64,000 nucleotides of DNA from Pseudomonas lactis (GTDB taxonomy: Bacteria; Pseudomonadota; Gammaproteobacteria; Pseudomonadales; Pseudomonadaceae). The stretch covers positions 1 through 64,000 of the forward strand of contig NZ_JYLO01000018.1 of assembly GCF_001439845.1 (NCBI RefSeq), read 5' to 3'. A program made the position numbers and the translations under genes. Below, piece after piece: positions 52,489-61,202 of this stretch; the first letter of the stretch is position 1; each line of letters starts with the position of its first letter. Under the pieces are notes generated by a model. It had not been told where the DNA came from, ran no database searches, and worked only from the letters and a program-made list of their open reading frames with translations.

Positions 52489-53373
52489 TTAACTTCGCAG
52501 CCAGCGCACATGCCGCCCCAGCTCATCAAACAGCGTCACCACCGAGCGCAACGCCCGGCAATCAGGCCGCGTCAACAACCACAGCGCCGTATCGTGCCCT
52601 GCCAGCGCAGGGCCCAGCGGTTGCAGGCCATCGCCCATGAGAAAATCCGGCAGTGCCGCCACGCCCAATCCAGCCCTTACCAATTCGGTCACCGACTGCA
52701 TGCTGTTGCACCGATAACGGGGACGCACGCCCGGCAAATGTTCACGACGCCAGATGACGGTGGGGTGATCGGGTAAAAAGTCATCTGGCGCGATCCAGGC
52801 CAGGTTGGCCCAGTCATGGCCTGGGTGCTGGCGCACATAGTCGGCACTGGCACACACCTGATAGGTCACCGCCCCCAGGCAGCGTCCGACAAGATGCGCT
52901 GGCGGCGCCTTCGTCAGGCGCAGGGCGATATCCGCATCGCGGCGGCTGAGGTTGGCGAAGTCATTGGAGGTGCTCAGTTCCAGGGTCAACGCCGGGTAGG
53001 CCGGCATGAACTGCGCGAGGGCCGGCAACAGCAAGCCTTGCAACACCGAGTCGGTGCAGGTCAGGCGCACGGTACCGCTGATCACTTCACCGCCCTGCTC
53101 CACGCCAATACGCGCCGCCTCCAGCGCCTGCTCGGCACGCTCGGCTTGTTGTGCCAGGTTGCTCGCCAGGCCGGTGGGCAAATAACCGGCACGGCTTTTT
53201 TCAAACAGGGTCTGGCCCAGCGCCGCCTCCAGCCGCCGCACCGCACGGAACACCGTGGACACATCCACGCGCAGCAGCGCAGCCGCCCGCGCCAGGGTAC
53301 CGCCGCGCACCAGGGCCAGAATCAATGACAGGTCGGCGTAGTCGATTTGATAGTGCGTGGCTGCATTGAACAT
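52489..53373 (-). CDS. LysR-family regulator
   Basis: A 294-residue LTTR. HTH IDYADLSLILALVRGGTLARAAALLRVDVSTVFRAVRRLEAALGQ (about 10-55) and an effector domain with LTCTDSVLQGLLLPALAQFM, RDADIALRLTKAPP and WRREHLPGVRPRYRCNSMQSV. Start MFNAATHYQID chosen, 80 bases from the divergent glutamine amidotransferase gene, its likely target. Confidence 0.88.
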   Translation of the reverse strand: MFNAATHYQIDYADLSLILALVRGGTLARAAALLRVDVSTVFRAVRRLEAALGQTLFEKSRAGYLPTGLASNLAQQAERAEQALEAARIGVEQGGEVISGTVRLTCTDSVLQGLLLPALAQFMPAYPALTLELSTSNDFANLSRRDADIALRLTKAPPAHLVGRCLGAVTYQVCASADYVRQHPGHDWANLAWIAPDDFLPDHPTVIWRREHLPGVRPRYRCNSMQSVTELVRAGLGVAALPDFLMGDGLQPLGPALAGHDTALWLLTRPDCRALRSVVTLFDELGRHVRWLRS

Positions 53374-53453
53374 ATGGGCAAACGCCAATACTGATTGCGT
53401 AAGCGCCAATCTATAGTGGGTATCAACCCACCACAAGCCATGGGACGTACACG

Positions 53454-54161
53454 ATGCCAACCCCCGCGCTGCACCTTGCCCTGATCGGTGACTACAACCC
53501 CGATGTGACCGCCCACCAGGCCATTCCCGTGGCCCTGCAACAGGCCGCCGACGCTCTGGGCCTGAGCGTCCAAGTGCAATGGCTGGCCACCGACACCCTC
53601 ACCTGCACCTCTGCCCTGCACGATTTTGACGGCTTCTGGTGCGTGCCCGGCAGCCCCTATCGCGATATCGACGGCGCCCTGCGGACGATACGTTTTGCCC
53701 GCGAACAAGGTCGTCCTTTCCTCGGCACCTGCGGCGGTTTTCAACATGCCGTGCTGGAATATGCCCGCAACGTGCTCGGTTGGGCCGATGCCCAGCACGG
53801 CGAATTAATGCCGGATGCTGAGCGCGCCGTCATCACGCCGCTGGACTGCTCCCTGGTGGAAGTGAGCGACACCGTGCGCCTGGCCCCATACACGCGCATT
53901 GCCCAGGCCTACGGCAGCCTGGATATCCACGAAGGATACCGCTGCCGCTACGGCATCAACCCCACCTTCGCCGACGCCCTGCTGCAAGCCAACCTGATCC
54001 CCACCGGCCACGATTCGGCGGGCGATCTGCGCGCGGTGGAACTGCTCGACCACCCGTTCTTCGTCGCCACCCTGTTCCAGCCCGAACGCGCCGTGCTCAA
54101 GGGCATCACGCCGCCGCTGGCGATTGCGCTGCTCAAAGCCTGCCAGGAGGTATCGGCATGA
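53454..54161 (+). CDS. Class I glutamine amidotransferase-like protein (CTP synthase C-terminal related)
   Basis: A 235-residue stand-alone GATase. It has LALIGDYNPDVTAHQAIPVAL at the start, FWCVPGSPYRDIDGAL, the nucleophile Cys in FLGTCGGFQHAVLEYARNVLG (about 99) and HPFFVATLFQPERAVLKGI, with the late His absent from the usual HPE form (FQPER here). It matches the family annotated as CTP synthase C-terminal region-related (seleno)protein; here the nucleophile position is Cys, not Sec. It overlaps the next gene by 4 bases (ATGA). Confidence 0.85.
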   Translation: MPTPALHLALIGDYNPDVTAHQAIPVALQQAADALGLSVQVQWLATDTLTCTSALHDFDGFWCVPGSPYRDIDGALRTIRFAREQGRPFLGTCGGFQHAVLEYARNVLGWADAQHGELMPDAERAVITPLDCSLVEVSDTVRLAPYTRIAQAYGSLDIHEGYRCRYGINPTFADALLQANLIPTGHDSAGDLRAVELLDHPFFVATLFQPERAVLKGITPPLAIALLKACQEVSA

Positions 54162-54478
54162 TCGCCAAGACACCCGCCCCACCGTATTACGCGGTGATTT
54201 TCAGCTCGCTGCGTACCGACGCCGACCTGGGTTATGGCGAGGCCGCCACACGCATGCTGGAACTGGCCAGGCAACAACCGGGGTTTCTGGGGGTGGAATC
54301 AGCGCGGGAGGATGGGCTGGGGATCACTGTGTCCTACTGGACCAGCGAGGCGGCGATCCTGGCCTGGAAACAGCAGGCCGAGCATCGGCAGGTGCGCGAG
54401 CAAGGGCGGGCCACTTGGTATGCGGCGTTTCACACGCGGGTGTGCAAGGTAGAGCGGGCCTACACCTTCCCCACTTGA
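54158..54478 (+). CDS. Antibiotic biosynthesis monooxygenase (ABM) domain protein
   Basis: A 106-residue ferredoxin-like single-domain protein: YYAVIFSSLRTDADLGYGEAATRMLELARQQPGFLGVESAREDGLGITVSYW then SEAAILAWKQQAEH and YTFPT. The family includes small monooxygenases and heme-degrading or polyketide-tailoring enzymes, but many members act in stress metabolism. Translationally coupled to the upstream GATase. Confidence 0.85.
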   Translation: MIAKTPAPPYYAVIFSSLRTDADLGYGEAATRMLELARQQPGFLGVESAREDGLGITVSYWTSEAAILAWKQQAEHRQVREQGRATWYAAFHTRVCKVERAYTFPT

Positions 54479-54490
54479 AATATTGCCCCT

Positions 54491-54517
54491 TGTAGGAGCT
54501 GGCTTGCCTGCGATGGC
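54491..54517 (+). repeat. Solitary REP sequence
   Basis: TGTAGGAGCTGGCTTGCCTG then CGATGGC; one change from the common form (GTA for GTG). Partner copies in inverse orientation lie about 400-490 bases away at 54908 and 54981. Confidence 0.8.
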
Positions 54518-54647
54518 CATAGGTATCTACACAACTTTGTGGGCTGTAGCAGCAGACGGTAACCACGATGCGAAGCGAGCCGCTCTTGATCCTGCTCTTG
54601 ATCTGCTTGTGATCTTGATCTCAGGCGCCCCGTTAAACCACGCTGGC

Positions 54648-54752
54648 CGAACGCAGGCTTGAATTCGTGGGTAACCCGGCAGGACGCCGGGTTAGCCGCC
54701 CCGCGCCATGGATGGCGCGTGGCGGCGGCCCACGGATTCAAGCCTGCGTTCG
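54648..54752. repeat. Structured non-coding repeat: three-way-junction palindrome
   Basis: Two 24-base arms (54648-54671 and 54729-54752) are inverted repeats with one mismatch. Between them sit a 9-bp hairpin TAACCCGGC/GCCGGGTTA (54672-54694) and a second stem GCCGCC...GGCGGC enclosing CGCGCCAT-GG-ATGGCGCG (54695-54726). Together they fold as a cruciform or three-way junction. Adjacent sequence to about 54900 looks like the rest of a dispersed Pseudomonas element; only small nonsense frames cross it. Confidence 0.75.
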
Positions 54753-54907
54753 GGCACACCGAGCCTAAGCGAGGTGCCAAGTGGTGGGGCAAGAGCGCTT
54801 TGCTTACTTTCGCGCTTTCGAAAGTGAGCCGCCGTCAGGGCGGAACCCTAAGTGGCCGTTACCGCAGCAATGGATATGTACACAGTCCAACTGTGTTGAC
54901 TGTCAGG

Positions 54908-55009
54908 CCGCCTTCGCGAGCAAGCCCGCTCCCACAGTTTTGACCGCGGGGTGTCAGGTAGATAAGTGTCGGCTGGCAGGCCGCCATCGCAGGCAAGCCA
55001 GCTCCCACC
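54908..55009 (-). repeat. Two tandem REP copies in inverse orientation
   Basis: CCGCCTTCGCGAGCAAGCCC then GCTCCCACA at 54908-54936 (the GCGAGCAAGCCCGCT variety), and CCGCCATCGCAGGCAAGCCA then GCTCCCAC at 54981-55008 (the GGCAAGCCAGCT variety). Two REP subfamilies lie side by side. Confidence 0.8.
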
Positions 55010-55042
55010 TTTGCTCGTCATCGTTTGCAAAATGACGGACGA

Positions 55043-55366
55043 CTAACTCACCAAACTACGCAACGCGCTGATCTGCGGGATCTCTACCCGGTGCATATAC
55101 ACGCGTAGCGGCTCGGTGACGTTGATGCGCTCGTCGATATTCTGGTCGAGCAACAACTGCAGGCGCGCTCGGCACAGGGTCATGGTGTGGTCGGCGGCCG
55201 GCAGCCAGACGAACTCGGCTGTGGGGATGATGCCGTCATCGGCCACGTCCATGCCGAATGAGTCTTCGCTGAAACGCACGATGTACTGGTCGGTCTTGCG
55301 GTTGAGGCCGACAAAACCCTGGAGTTGGTCGGCGGCCTGGCAGATAAGCTCGGAAGTGATGCGCAT
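55043..55366 (-). CDS. Hypothetical protein
   Basis: A 107-residue soluble protein, MRITSELICQAADQLQGFVGLNRKTDQYIVRFSEDSFGMDV ... EFVWLPAADHTMTLCRARLQLLLDQNIDERINVTEPLRVYMHR. It alternates beta strands and helices and has no recognisable motif. The short start is supported by GAGG 8 bases upstream. It stands alone, divergent from glpQ. Confidence 0.7.
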   Translation of the reverse strand: MRITSELICQAADQLQGFVGLNRKTDQYIVRFSEDSFGMDVADDGIIPTAEFVWLPAADHTMTLCRARLQLLLDQNIDERINVTEPLRVYMHRVEIPQISALRSLVS

Positions 55367-55598
55367 GGTAAACCTCACTGAAAAGTCCCACAGGGACTGG
55401 AAAGATGGTTTACACGCGTGGCAGAAATTACCGCCCTCTGACGGGGCAGCTACCCGTAAGAATACTGCAACGCCCTGCAAAAAAGTCCACAAAATTGGCC
55501 GGTGCGCACGTTAATGTCGGTTTGGTGATAGCGCCGTTCGCAATCAATTGTTAAAAAGGACACCTTCTCAAAGTTACCTCCACGAAAGGACTTCGCAT

Positions 55599-56726
55599 AT
55601 GCCTGTCACGTTTTCCAAAAGCGCCTTGCTGCTGGCGTTGATGCTCGGCCTTGGCCAGGCACAGGCTGCCGAGCCGGTCAGCCCGGCCGAATTGGCGACA
55701 AACGAAGGCATCCCCTACCCTGCCGTGATCGCTCACCGTGGCGCTTCCTATGACGCGCCTGAATCCACCGCCGCGGCCTACAAGGTTGCACGCGACCTGG
55801 GCGCCGACTACCTGGAACTGGACCTGCAACGTAGCAAGGACGGCGTGTTGTTCGCCCTGCACGACAACAACCTGCAGCGCACCACCGACGTCGCCACCAA
55901 GTTTCCCGAGCGCAAAGACGCACCCGCCAACGAGTTCACCTGGAAAGAGCTGCAAACCCTCGACGCCGGCAGTTGGTTCAACGCCGCCTACCCGGACCGC
56001 GCGCGCCCTGGTTTCGTTGGCCTGAAGATCCTGAGCCTGGACGACATCATCAAGATCGCCGAAGGCAACCCCTCGCACAAACCCGGCCTGTACATCGAGA
56101 CCAAGGAGCCCAAGCAGTTCCCCGGTATCGAAGCCGACCTGAAAAACAAGCTGCTGGACAAAGGCTGGCTGAGCTCCGCCGGTTCCAAGCTGGGCAAGAG
56201 CAACACCGGTGTCGGCCAAGGCAAGGGCCGCGTGGTGCTGCAAACCTTCGAAACCGCCAGCCTCAAAGAGCTGCAGAAGGAAATGCCCAATACCCCGAAA
56301 ATCCTGCTGTTGTGGGTGGGTGAAGGCAGTATCGAGCCCAAATCCAAAGTGACCTTCGCCGAGTCTGGCGAAACCACCAAGGCCGCCTACTACGCCAAGC
56401 AAGAGCCCAAAGACGCCGCCGAATTCGAAAAGTGGGTCGATGAAGCCAAAAGCCTCGGCGCCATCGGCACCGGCCCGTCGGCTGAGCTGACCGACCACGG
56501 CGACCAGAGCTATACCGACCTGGTGAAGCCTGAAATGAACAAGCTGACCCACGACAAGGGCCTGCTGGTGCATGTGTATACCGTGGATGAGCCGGTGGAC
56601 TTCGAGAAAGTCATGAAAGCCGGCGTCGACGGCATCTTCACCAACCGCGCCGCCGAACTGCTGAAGTTCTACAAACGCTGGCCGTCGTCCAGCGTGCAAG
56701 ACCTGCTCAACGACCATAAGTACTAA
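55599..56726 (+). CDS. glpQ: Periplasmic glycerophosphodiester phosphodiesterase GlpQ
   Basis: A 375-residue GDPD enzyme that cleaves glycerophosphodiesters (from phospholipid breakdown) to glycerol 3-phosphate and an alcohol. Signal peptide MPVTFSKSALLLALMLGLGQAQA. The core has VIAHRGASYDAPESTAAAY (catalytic His), YLELDLQRSKDGVLFALHDNNLQRTT (metal-binding Glu/Asp and His), then LYIETKEP and GVDGIFTNRAAEL. AAAGGA lies 8-13 bases before ATG; a 17-codon longer frame is rejected. Confidence 0.94.
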   Translation: MPVTFSKSALLLALMLGLGQAQAAEPVSPAELATNEGIPYPAVIAHRGASYDAPESTAAAYKVARDLGADYLELDLQRSKDGVLFALHDNNLQRTTDVATKFPERKDAPANEFTWKELQTLDAGSWFNAAYPDRARPGFVGLKILSLDDIIKIAEGNPSHKPGLYIETKEPKQFPGIEADLKNKLLDKGWLSSAGSKLGKSNTGVGQGKGRVVLQTFETASLKELQKEMPNTPKILLLWVGEGSIEPKSKVTFAESGETTKAAYYAKQEPKDAAEFEKWVDEAKSLGAIGTGPSAELTDHGDQSYTDLVKPEMNKLTHDKGLLVHVYTVDEPVDFEKVMKAGVDGIFTNRAAELLKFYKRWPSSSVQDLLNDHKY

Positions 56727-56820
56727 AAGCATTGGTGTCAGTGAGCCATTAAGGATGAGTTAAGTTGCGCCGGTTAATCTGGCGCCACTTAAACAGCTCA
56801 ACCTAAGAAGGACACACACC

Positions 56821-57135
56821 ATGAAAACTTTGACTGCCCTGTTCGCTGCCACCGCCCTGACCCTGACTGCCGGCCTGGCACAGGCGGATGTTCGTCCGGA
56901 TCATATCGAGGGCCTGCTCAAGTCCGGCGCCGTGATGCCTTTCGACAAACTCAACGCAGCAGCCGTGGCAACTCACCCTGGTGCTTCGATCACTGACACT
57001 GAGCTGGACACCAAACACGGTGTCGCCAACCAGTACGTCTACGAAGTGGACCTGACCGATACCACCGGCAAGCGCTTTGAAGTGAAGCTCGACGCCAAGA
57101 CCGGTGCCGTGCTGGAAAACAAGCAAGACACCTGA
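56821..57135 (+). CDS. PepSY domain periplasmic protein
   Basis: A 104-residue secreted protein. Signal peptide MKTLTALFAATALTLTAGLAQA, then a helix (HIEGLLKSGAVMPFDKLNAAA) and the strand-rich PepSY end VYEVDLTDTTGKRFEVKLDAKTGAVLENKQDT. PepSY proteins are thought to inhibit proteases or bind metal in the envelope. Followed by a strong terminator. Confidence 0.88.
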   Translation: MKTLTALFAATALTLTAGLAQADVRPDHIEGLLKSGAVMPFDKLNAAAVATHPGASITDTELDTKHGVANQYVYEVDLTDTTGKRFEVKLDAKTGAVLENKQDT

Positions 57136-57146
57136 GTTGAACCTTG

Positions 57147-57180
57147 AAAAAACGCGCCACCTTCGGGTGGCGCGTTTTTT
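57147..57180. terminator. Bidirectional rho-independent terminator
   Basis: AAAAAACGCGCCACC (57147-57161), TTCG loop, GGTGGCGCGTTTTTT (57166-57180): perfect 15-bp stem with T6, after the PepSY gene. Confidence 0.95.
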
Positions 57181-57280
57181 TATGCGCGCCTCAAACCGTC
57201 ACATAACCGTCATACCGCCTTGCAATGATTCGCCTAGGAACCTGTGAAACGTCCTACAGGCCCTTTCTCTGCGAGTCGCC

Positions 57281-58300
57281 ATGAACCACAGCATCGACCA
57301 TGCCCACCAGGATTCCGATCTGTTTGGCCTGCTTTACGGTTTCCGCTTTCGCCCCGGCGAAAAAGGCCAACAAATTGATTCCGCCACAGCCCTCGCCGCC
57401 TTGCAGCAACCCCCAGACCCGGAAGAATTCCTGTGGCTGCACCTGAACCTGGCCCACGCCGCCTGCGAGCGCTGGATGCAGGCGCACTTGTCGCTGCCGG
57501 AAGAGTTTTTTGAAGCCCTGCACGAGGGGTCGCGCTCCACGCGCATCGAGCATGTGGACTCGGCCTTGCTGGCGGTGGTCAACGACGTGGTGTTCAACTT
57601 CAGCAGCATGGTGTCGTCGGATATTTCCACGCTGTGGGTGTGCGCCCGCAGCCGCTTGCTGGTGAGTGCGCGCCTGCAGCCGTTGCACTCGGTGGATAAA
57701 TTGCGCTCGTCGGTGAAGGCCGGTGAACACTTTCGCTCGCCGTTGGAACTGCTGGTGCACCTGCTGCGCGACCAGGGCGAAGTGCTGACGCAGATCGTGC
57801 GCAAGACCAGTATCAGCGTCGACCATATCGAAGATCAGCTGTTGTCTTCGCGCCTGTCCACCAACCGTGCTGAACTGGGTGCGGCCCGCCGCGTGCTGGT
57901 GCGCCTGCAACGCCTGCTGGCGCTGGAACCGGGCTCGCTGCTGCGCCTGCTCAATCGCCCGCCGCAATGGCTGCAAAAGGAAGACGTGAAGGAGTTACGC
58001 AAATCCACCGAGGAGTTTGCGCTGATCATCAACGACCTGACCGCCCTGGGCGAGCGCATCAAGCTGTTGCAGGAAGAGATCGCCGCCAACCTTAATGAAC
58101 AGAGCAACCGCACGCTGTTCACCCTCACGGTGGTGACAGTGCTGGCGCTGCCGATCAACATCATTGCCGGCTTTTTTGGCATGAATGTGGGTGGGGTGCC
58201 CCTGTCTCAAGACCCGGAAGGCTTCTGGATATTGGTGGCCTTGGTCGCAACCTTTACCCTGATCGCCGGGCGTTGGGCCTTTCGCAAATTCTCAAATTGA
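57281..58300 (+). CDS. zntB: CorA/ZntB-family divalent metal transporter
   Basis: A 339-residue pentameric-type transporter. Large cytoplasmic N-terminal domain (about 1-270) with the long helices (LLQEEIAANLNEQSNRTLFTLT), then two C-terminal membrane helices with the ion-selectivity motif GMN in AGFFGMNVGGVPLSQ (about 300). The tail WAFRKFSN is the basic end. ZntB members handle Zn2+ and others Mg2+; the substrate cannot be decided from sequence. No signal for co-transcription with the PepSY gene (terminator between). Confidence 0.86.
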   Translation: MNHSIDHAHQDSDLFGLLYGFRFRPGEKGQQIDSATALAALQQPPDPEEFLWLHLNLAHAACERWMQAHLSLPEEFFEALHEGSRSTRIEHVDSALLAVVNDVVFNFSSMVSSDISTLWVCARSRLLVSARLQPLHSVDKLRSSVKAGEHFRSPLELLVHLLRDQGEVLTQIVRKTSISVDHIEDQLLSSRLSTNRAELGAARRVLVRLQRLLALEPGSLLRLLNRPPQWLQKEDVKELRKSTEEFALIINDLTALGERIKLLQEEIAANLNEQSNRTLFTLTVVTVLALPINIIAGFFGMNVGGVPLSQDPEGFWILVALVATFTLIAGRWAFRKFSN

Positions 58301-58313
58301 AATAAGCCCCAAC

Positions 58314-58402
58314 TGTGGGAGCTGGCTTGCCTGCGATTGCGGTGGATCAACCAACACAATGCAAGCTGACTCACCGCTATCGCAGGCAAGCCAGCTCCCA
58401 CA
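58314..58402. repeat. REPIN between zntB and pxpC
   Basis: TGTGGGAGCTGGCTTGCCTG and its inverse at the ends of an 89-base element; the two genes are convergent. Confidence 0.92.
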
Positions 58403-58418
58403 GGGGTTATGCGTCGGG

Positions 58419-59393
58419 TCAGTGACTGAAGAGTCCAGCCATCGCTTTGAGCCGCTTCTTGTACACCCGCCGCGCCTCCAAAGCCTCCTCGAGACTTACC
58501 GCCACAAACCCCGCCCGCTGGTTGGGCTGCATCTGCCCGATCAAGTCCAGGTCGGCGCTGATCACCGTGCCAATCATCGCGTAGCCACCGCCCGACACCG
58601 CATCGCGGTGCAGCACAATCGGTTCGAGCCCTGCCGGTACCTGAATCGAGCCAATCGGGTAGCAACTGTCGACGATGTTGGAAGGATCGGAGCCCGCGCC
58701 AAACGGCTGTTCCCGTGGCTGGAAGCTCAACGCGCTGCCGCCCTTGAAGCGATAGCCGATGCGATCGGCCTCGGAGCCCACCGTCCATGGCTCGGCAAAA
58801 AAGCTGCTTTTGGCCTCGTCAGTCAAACGCTCGTAATACAGCCCCGGCACCACTCGCAATGTCACATCACCACCGACCGAACGCCGCAACGCCATCGGCA
58901 AGCTGTTGCCCGCACGCCCGGTACCGCTGGCGGTACCGATCGGCAATTGATCGCCCTCCTGCAAGCGCCGGCCATTAAACCCGCCGAGGGCGCCGAGGGT
59001 GTAGGTGGAGCGACTGCCGAGCACCAACGGCACGTCGATACCACCCGCAACGGCGAGGTAGGTGCGTGCGCCGGCCTTGGGAAATTCGAACCGCAGCACC
59101 TGCCCGGCGCGCACGGCAAAGGCGGTGTCCTGGTGCACCACTTCACCGTCCAGGCGCGGCGACATCAAGGCGCCGCTCAGGGCCACCAGCGCGTCCTGCT
59201 GGAACTCCAGCTCTGGCCCGATCAGCGTGCATTCCAGGCCCGCCGCGCCCACGGGGTTGCCCACCAAGTGGTTGGCCGCACTCAACGCGTATTGGTCCAG
59301 CGCCCCCGACGGCGGGATGCCCAAGTGGTAATAACCTTCGCGGCCCAGGTCCTGCACGGAGGTGGCGAGGCCAGGTTTGAGGACCTTGATCAT
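58419..59393 (-). CDS. pxpC: 5-oxoprolinase subunit PxpC
   Basis: A 324-residue carboxyltransferase/allophanate-hydrolase-type (KipA-like) subunit. Start MIKVLKPGLATSVQDLGREGYYHLGIPPSGALDQYALSAANHLVGNP is characteristic. With PxpA and PxpB it makes the ATP-dependent 5-oxoprolinase that opens 5-oxoproline to L-glutamate. Overlaps the pxpB end by 4 bases (ATGA). Last gene of the cluster. Confidence 0.94.
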   Translation of the reverse strand: MIKVLKPGLATSVQDLGREGYYHLGIPPSGALDQYALSAANHLVGNPVGAAGLECTLIGPELEFQQDALVALSGALMSPRLDGEVVHQDTAFAVRAGQVLRFEFPKAGARTYLAVAGGIDVPLVLGSRSTYTLGALGGFNGRRLQEGDQLPIGTASGTGRAGNSLPMALRRSVGGDVTLRVVPGLYYERLTDEAKSSFFAEPWTVGSEADRIGYRFKGGSALSFQPREQPFGAGSDPSNIVDSCYPIGSIQVPAGLEPIVLHRDAVSGGGYAMIGTVISADLDLIGQMQPNQRAGFVAVSLEEALEARRVYKKRLKAMAGLFSH

Positions 59394-60268
59394 GCCAGCG
59401 CCTCCTGCAGGGTTTTCGGATAGCCGATGGGGTCGGCGAGAAAGGCATCCAGGGAAAATTCCACCGGGCGAATGCGTAAATCGAAATGCCCGGCGTCCAC
59501 CTCGGCGACGGCCCGGTCATAAGCCTCGCGGTCTATCGGCTTGAACTGCACGATATCGCCAGGGCGGAAGAACACCATGTGCGCCTTGAGGTACGCCAAC
59601 TGCTGCGCCGGGTCGTAGATCGGTGCCGGGGTAACGCCGAACATCTGATAACCGCCCGCCCCTCGCACTGAGTAGATACAGCCAAAGCAGCCGCCATGGC
59701 CCAGGGTCAGTTTCGGTGTGTCGGTGCGTGGCCGCAGGTATTTGGGTACCTGCAATTGCCGCTCGCGTTCGACCATCTGGAACATGAACGGCAAGCCCGC
59801 GACAAAGCCGACCATCGACACAAACCACGGCGCGCCACTGTGGGCGGCGATGAACGCGTTTACGTCGGCCAAGCCATTGATGCGTGCGGCGTATTCCAGG
59901 TCTGTGCCGCTGGGGTCTTGGTGGCGGTCACGAAAGCGCATCAGGGTTTCGTGAGTCCAGGGGTCGTTATAGAGCACCGGGATTTCGATGATGCGCGTGC
60001 GCAAGGTGCGCTCGGCCACGGCCTGGGCTTCGGCGCTTTGCACGGCGTCGAGCAGCGCGTGAGGGGCGATGCGGTCGGGGTCGAAGCGAATCTGGAACGA
60101 TGCATTGGCCAGGCAGACATCCAGTACGCCTTCCAGCGCCAGGCGCTCCACGGCGCGGGTCACCGCCATGCCCTTGAAAAAAGCCTCCAGGGACATGCTG
60201 TCGCTGACCTCGGCAAACAGGTGTTCATCACCGCCGAAGCTGTAGCGGATGGGGGACGTTTCAGCCAT
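59390..60268 (-). CDS. pxpB: 5-oxoprolinase subunit PxpB
   Basis: A 292-residue allophanate-hydrolase subunit 1-like (KipI-like) protein. Contains RYSFGGDEHLF at the start, IRFDPDRIAPHALLDAVQ, PVLYNDPW, FVAGLPFMFQM and TPKLTLGHGGCFGCIYSVRGAGGYQMFGVTPAPIYDP. The usual GSVGIAG-type end differs slightly (RGAGGYQMFG). Start MAETSPIRYSF preceded by AGAGGAACAG. Sits between pxpA and pxpC. Confidence 0.92.
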   Translation of the reverse strand: MAETSPIRYSFGGDEHLFAEVSDSMSLEAFFKGMAVTRAVERLALEGVLDVCLANASFQIRFDPDRIAPHALLDAVQSAEAQAVAERTLRTRIIEIPVLYNDPWTHETLMRFRDRHQDPSGTDLEYAARINGLADVNAFIAAHSGAPWFVSMVGFVAGLPFMFQMVERERQLQVPKYLRPRTDTPKLTLGHGGCFGCIYSVRGAGGYQMFGVTPAPIYDPAQQLAYLKAHMVFFRPGDIVQFKPIDREAYDRAVAEVDAGHFDLRIRPVEFSLDAFLADPIGYPKTLQEALA

Positions 60269-60324
60269 GTCTGTTCCTCTTGGAATCATTGTAGAAAGGC
60301 AGGCAAAAAAGTAAGGGTTGGATC

Positions 60325-61083
60325 TTATTGGGGTGTTCTGACGTCGATGCCCGCCTGGTCCAGGGCTGCACGGGTGGCCTCCACCAGTTCCAGGGCGCCG
60401 GGGGTGTCGCTGTGCAGGCAGATGGAATCGAATTCAATCGCCAGGTCTTCGCCTTCGACGGTACGCACCAGGCCGGCCTGACACGCACGCAAGACCCGCG
60501 CGGCCACTGTGGCGGGGTCCAGCGCCCGCACATTGCGGGTAAACACGATGGAGCCGCTCCGGTCGTATTCACGGTCGGCATAGAACTCGCGCACCACCGG
60601 TTGCCCCAGTTCCTTGGCAATGCGCCAGATCACCGAGTTGGGCATGCAATACAGCATCAGCGTGGGCTCGATGACTTGCAGGTTTTGCACCAACAGCCGG
60701 GCGGCCTCTTCATCGCGGGCCAGGTGCATGTACAGCGCGCCGTGAGGCTTGATGTGTTGCAGGGTCATGCCTTGGGCGCGGGCCATTTCACGCAGGGCAC
60801 CGAGCTGGTAGAGCATGTCGTCCACCAGTTCCTGAGCCGGTGCGTTGATATGCCGGCGACCGAAACCCACCAGGTCATGGAAGCCTGGGTGCGCGCCAAT
60901 CGCCACACCCAGTTGCTTGGCGCGCTCGACGGTGCGGCGCATGGTGCCGGGGTCGCCGGCGTGAAAGCCGGTGGCGATATTGGCCGAGCTGATGTAGGCC
61001 ATCAGCTCTGCGTCGACGCCGTCGCCGATGGTCCAGGGGCCAAAGCTTTCGCCCATGTCTGAATTGAAATCCACTGCCTGCAT
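60325..61083 (-). CDS. pxpA: 5-oxoprolinase subunit PxpA
   Basis: A 252-residue LamB/YcsF-family protein, VDFNSDMGESFGPWTIGDG at the start, then SSANIATGFHAGDPGTMRRTVERAKQLGVAIGAHPGFHDLVGFGRR, HIKPHGALYMH and DSICLHSDTPGALELV. It is the first gene of pxpABC. A LysR gene and a 113-base repeat lie upstream, divergent. Confidence 0.95.
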   Translation of the reverse strand: MQAVDFNSDMGESFGPWTIGDGVDAELMAYISSANIATGFHAGDPGTMRRTVERAKQLGVAIGAHPGFHDLVGFGRRHINAPAQELVDDMLYQLGALREMARAQGMTLQHIKPHGALYMHLARDEEAARLLVQNLQVIEPTLMLYCMPNSVIWRIAKELGQPVVREFYADREYDRSGSIVFTRNVRALDPATVAARVLRACQAGLVRTVEGEDLAIEFDSICLHSDTPGALELVEATRAALDQAGIDVRTPQ

Positions 61084-61202
61084 CGAGGTCGCTCCGCCAA
61101 AGGTGATGCCCGCAAAGTAGGCTGGGGCTTGACCCCTTGGGAAGATCTATTATCAGATGGCCCATCTTCTGAAAATCAGATAGCTTTTTATCCTCGCCCC
61201 CC

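Noticed and set aside
54659..54943. 94-codon plus-strand frame
   Set aside because: It is read through the palindromic repeat; such frames recur in this repeat type and are not genes.
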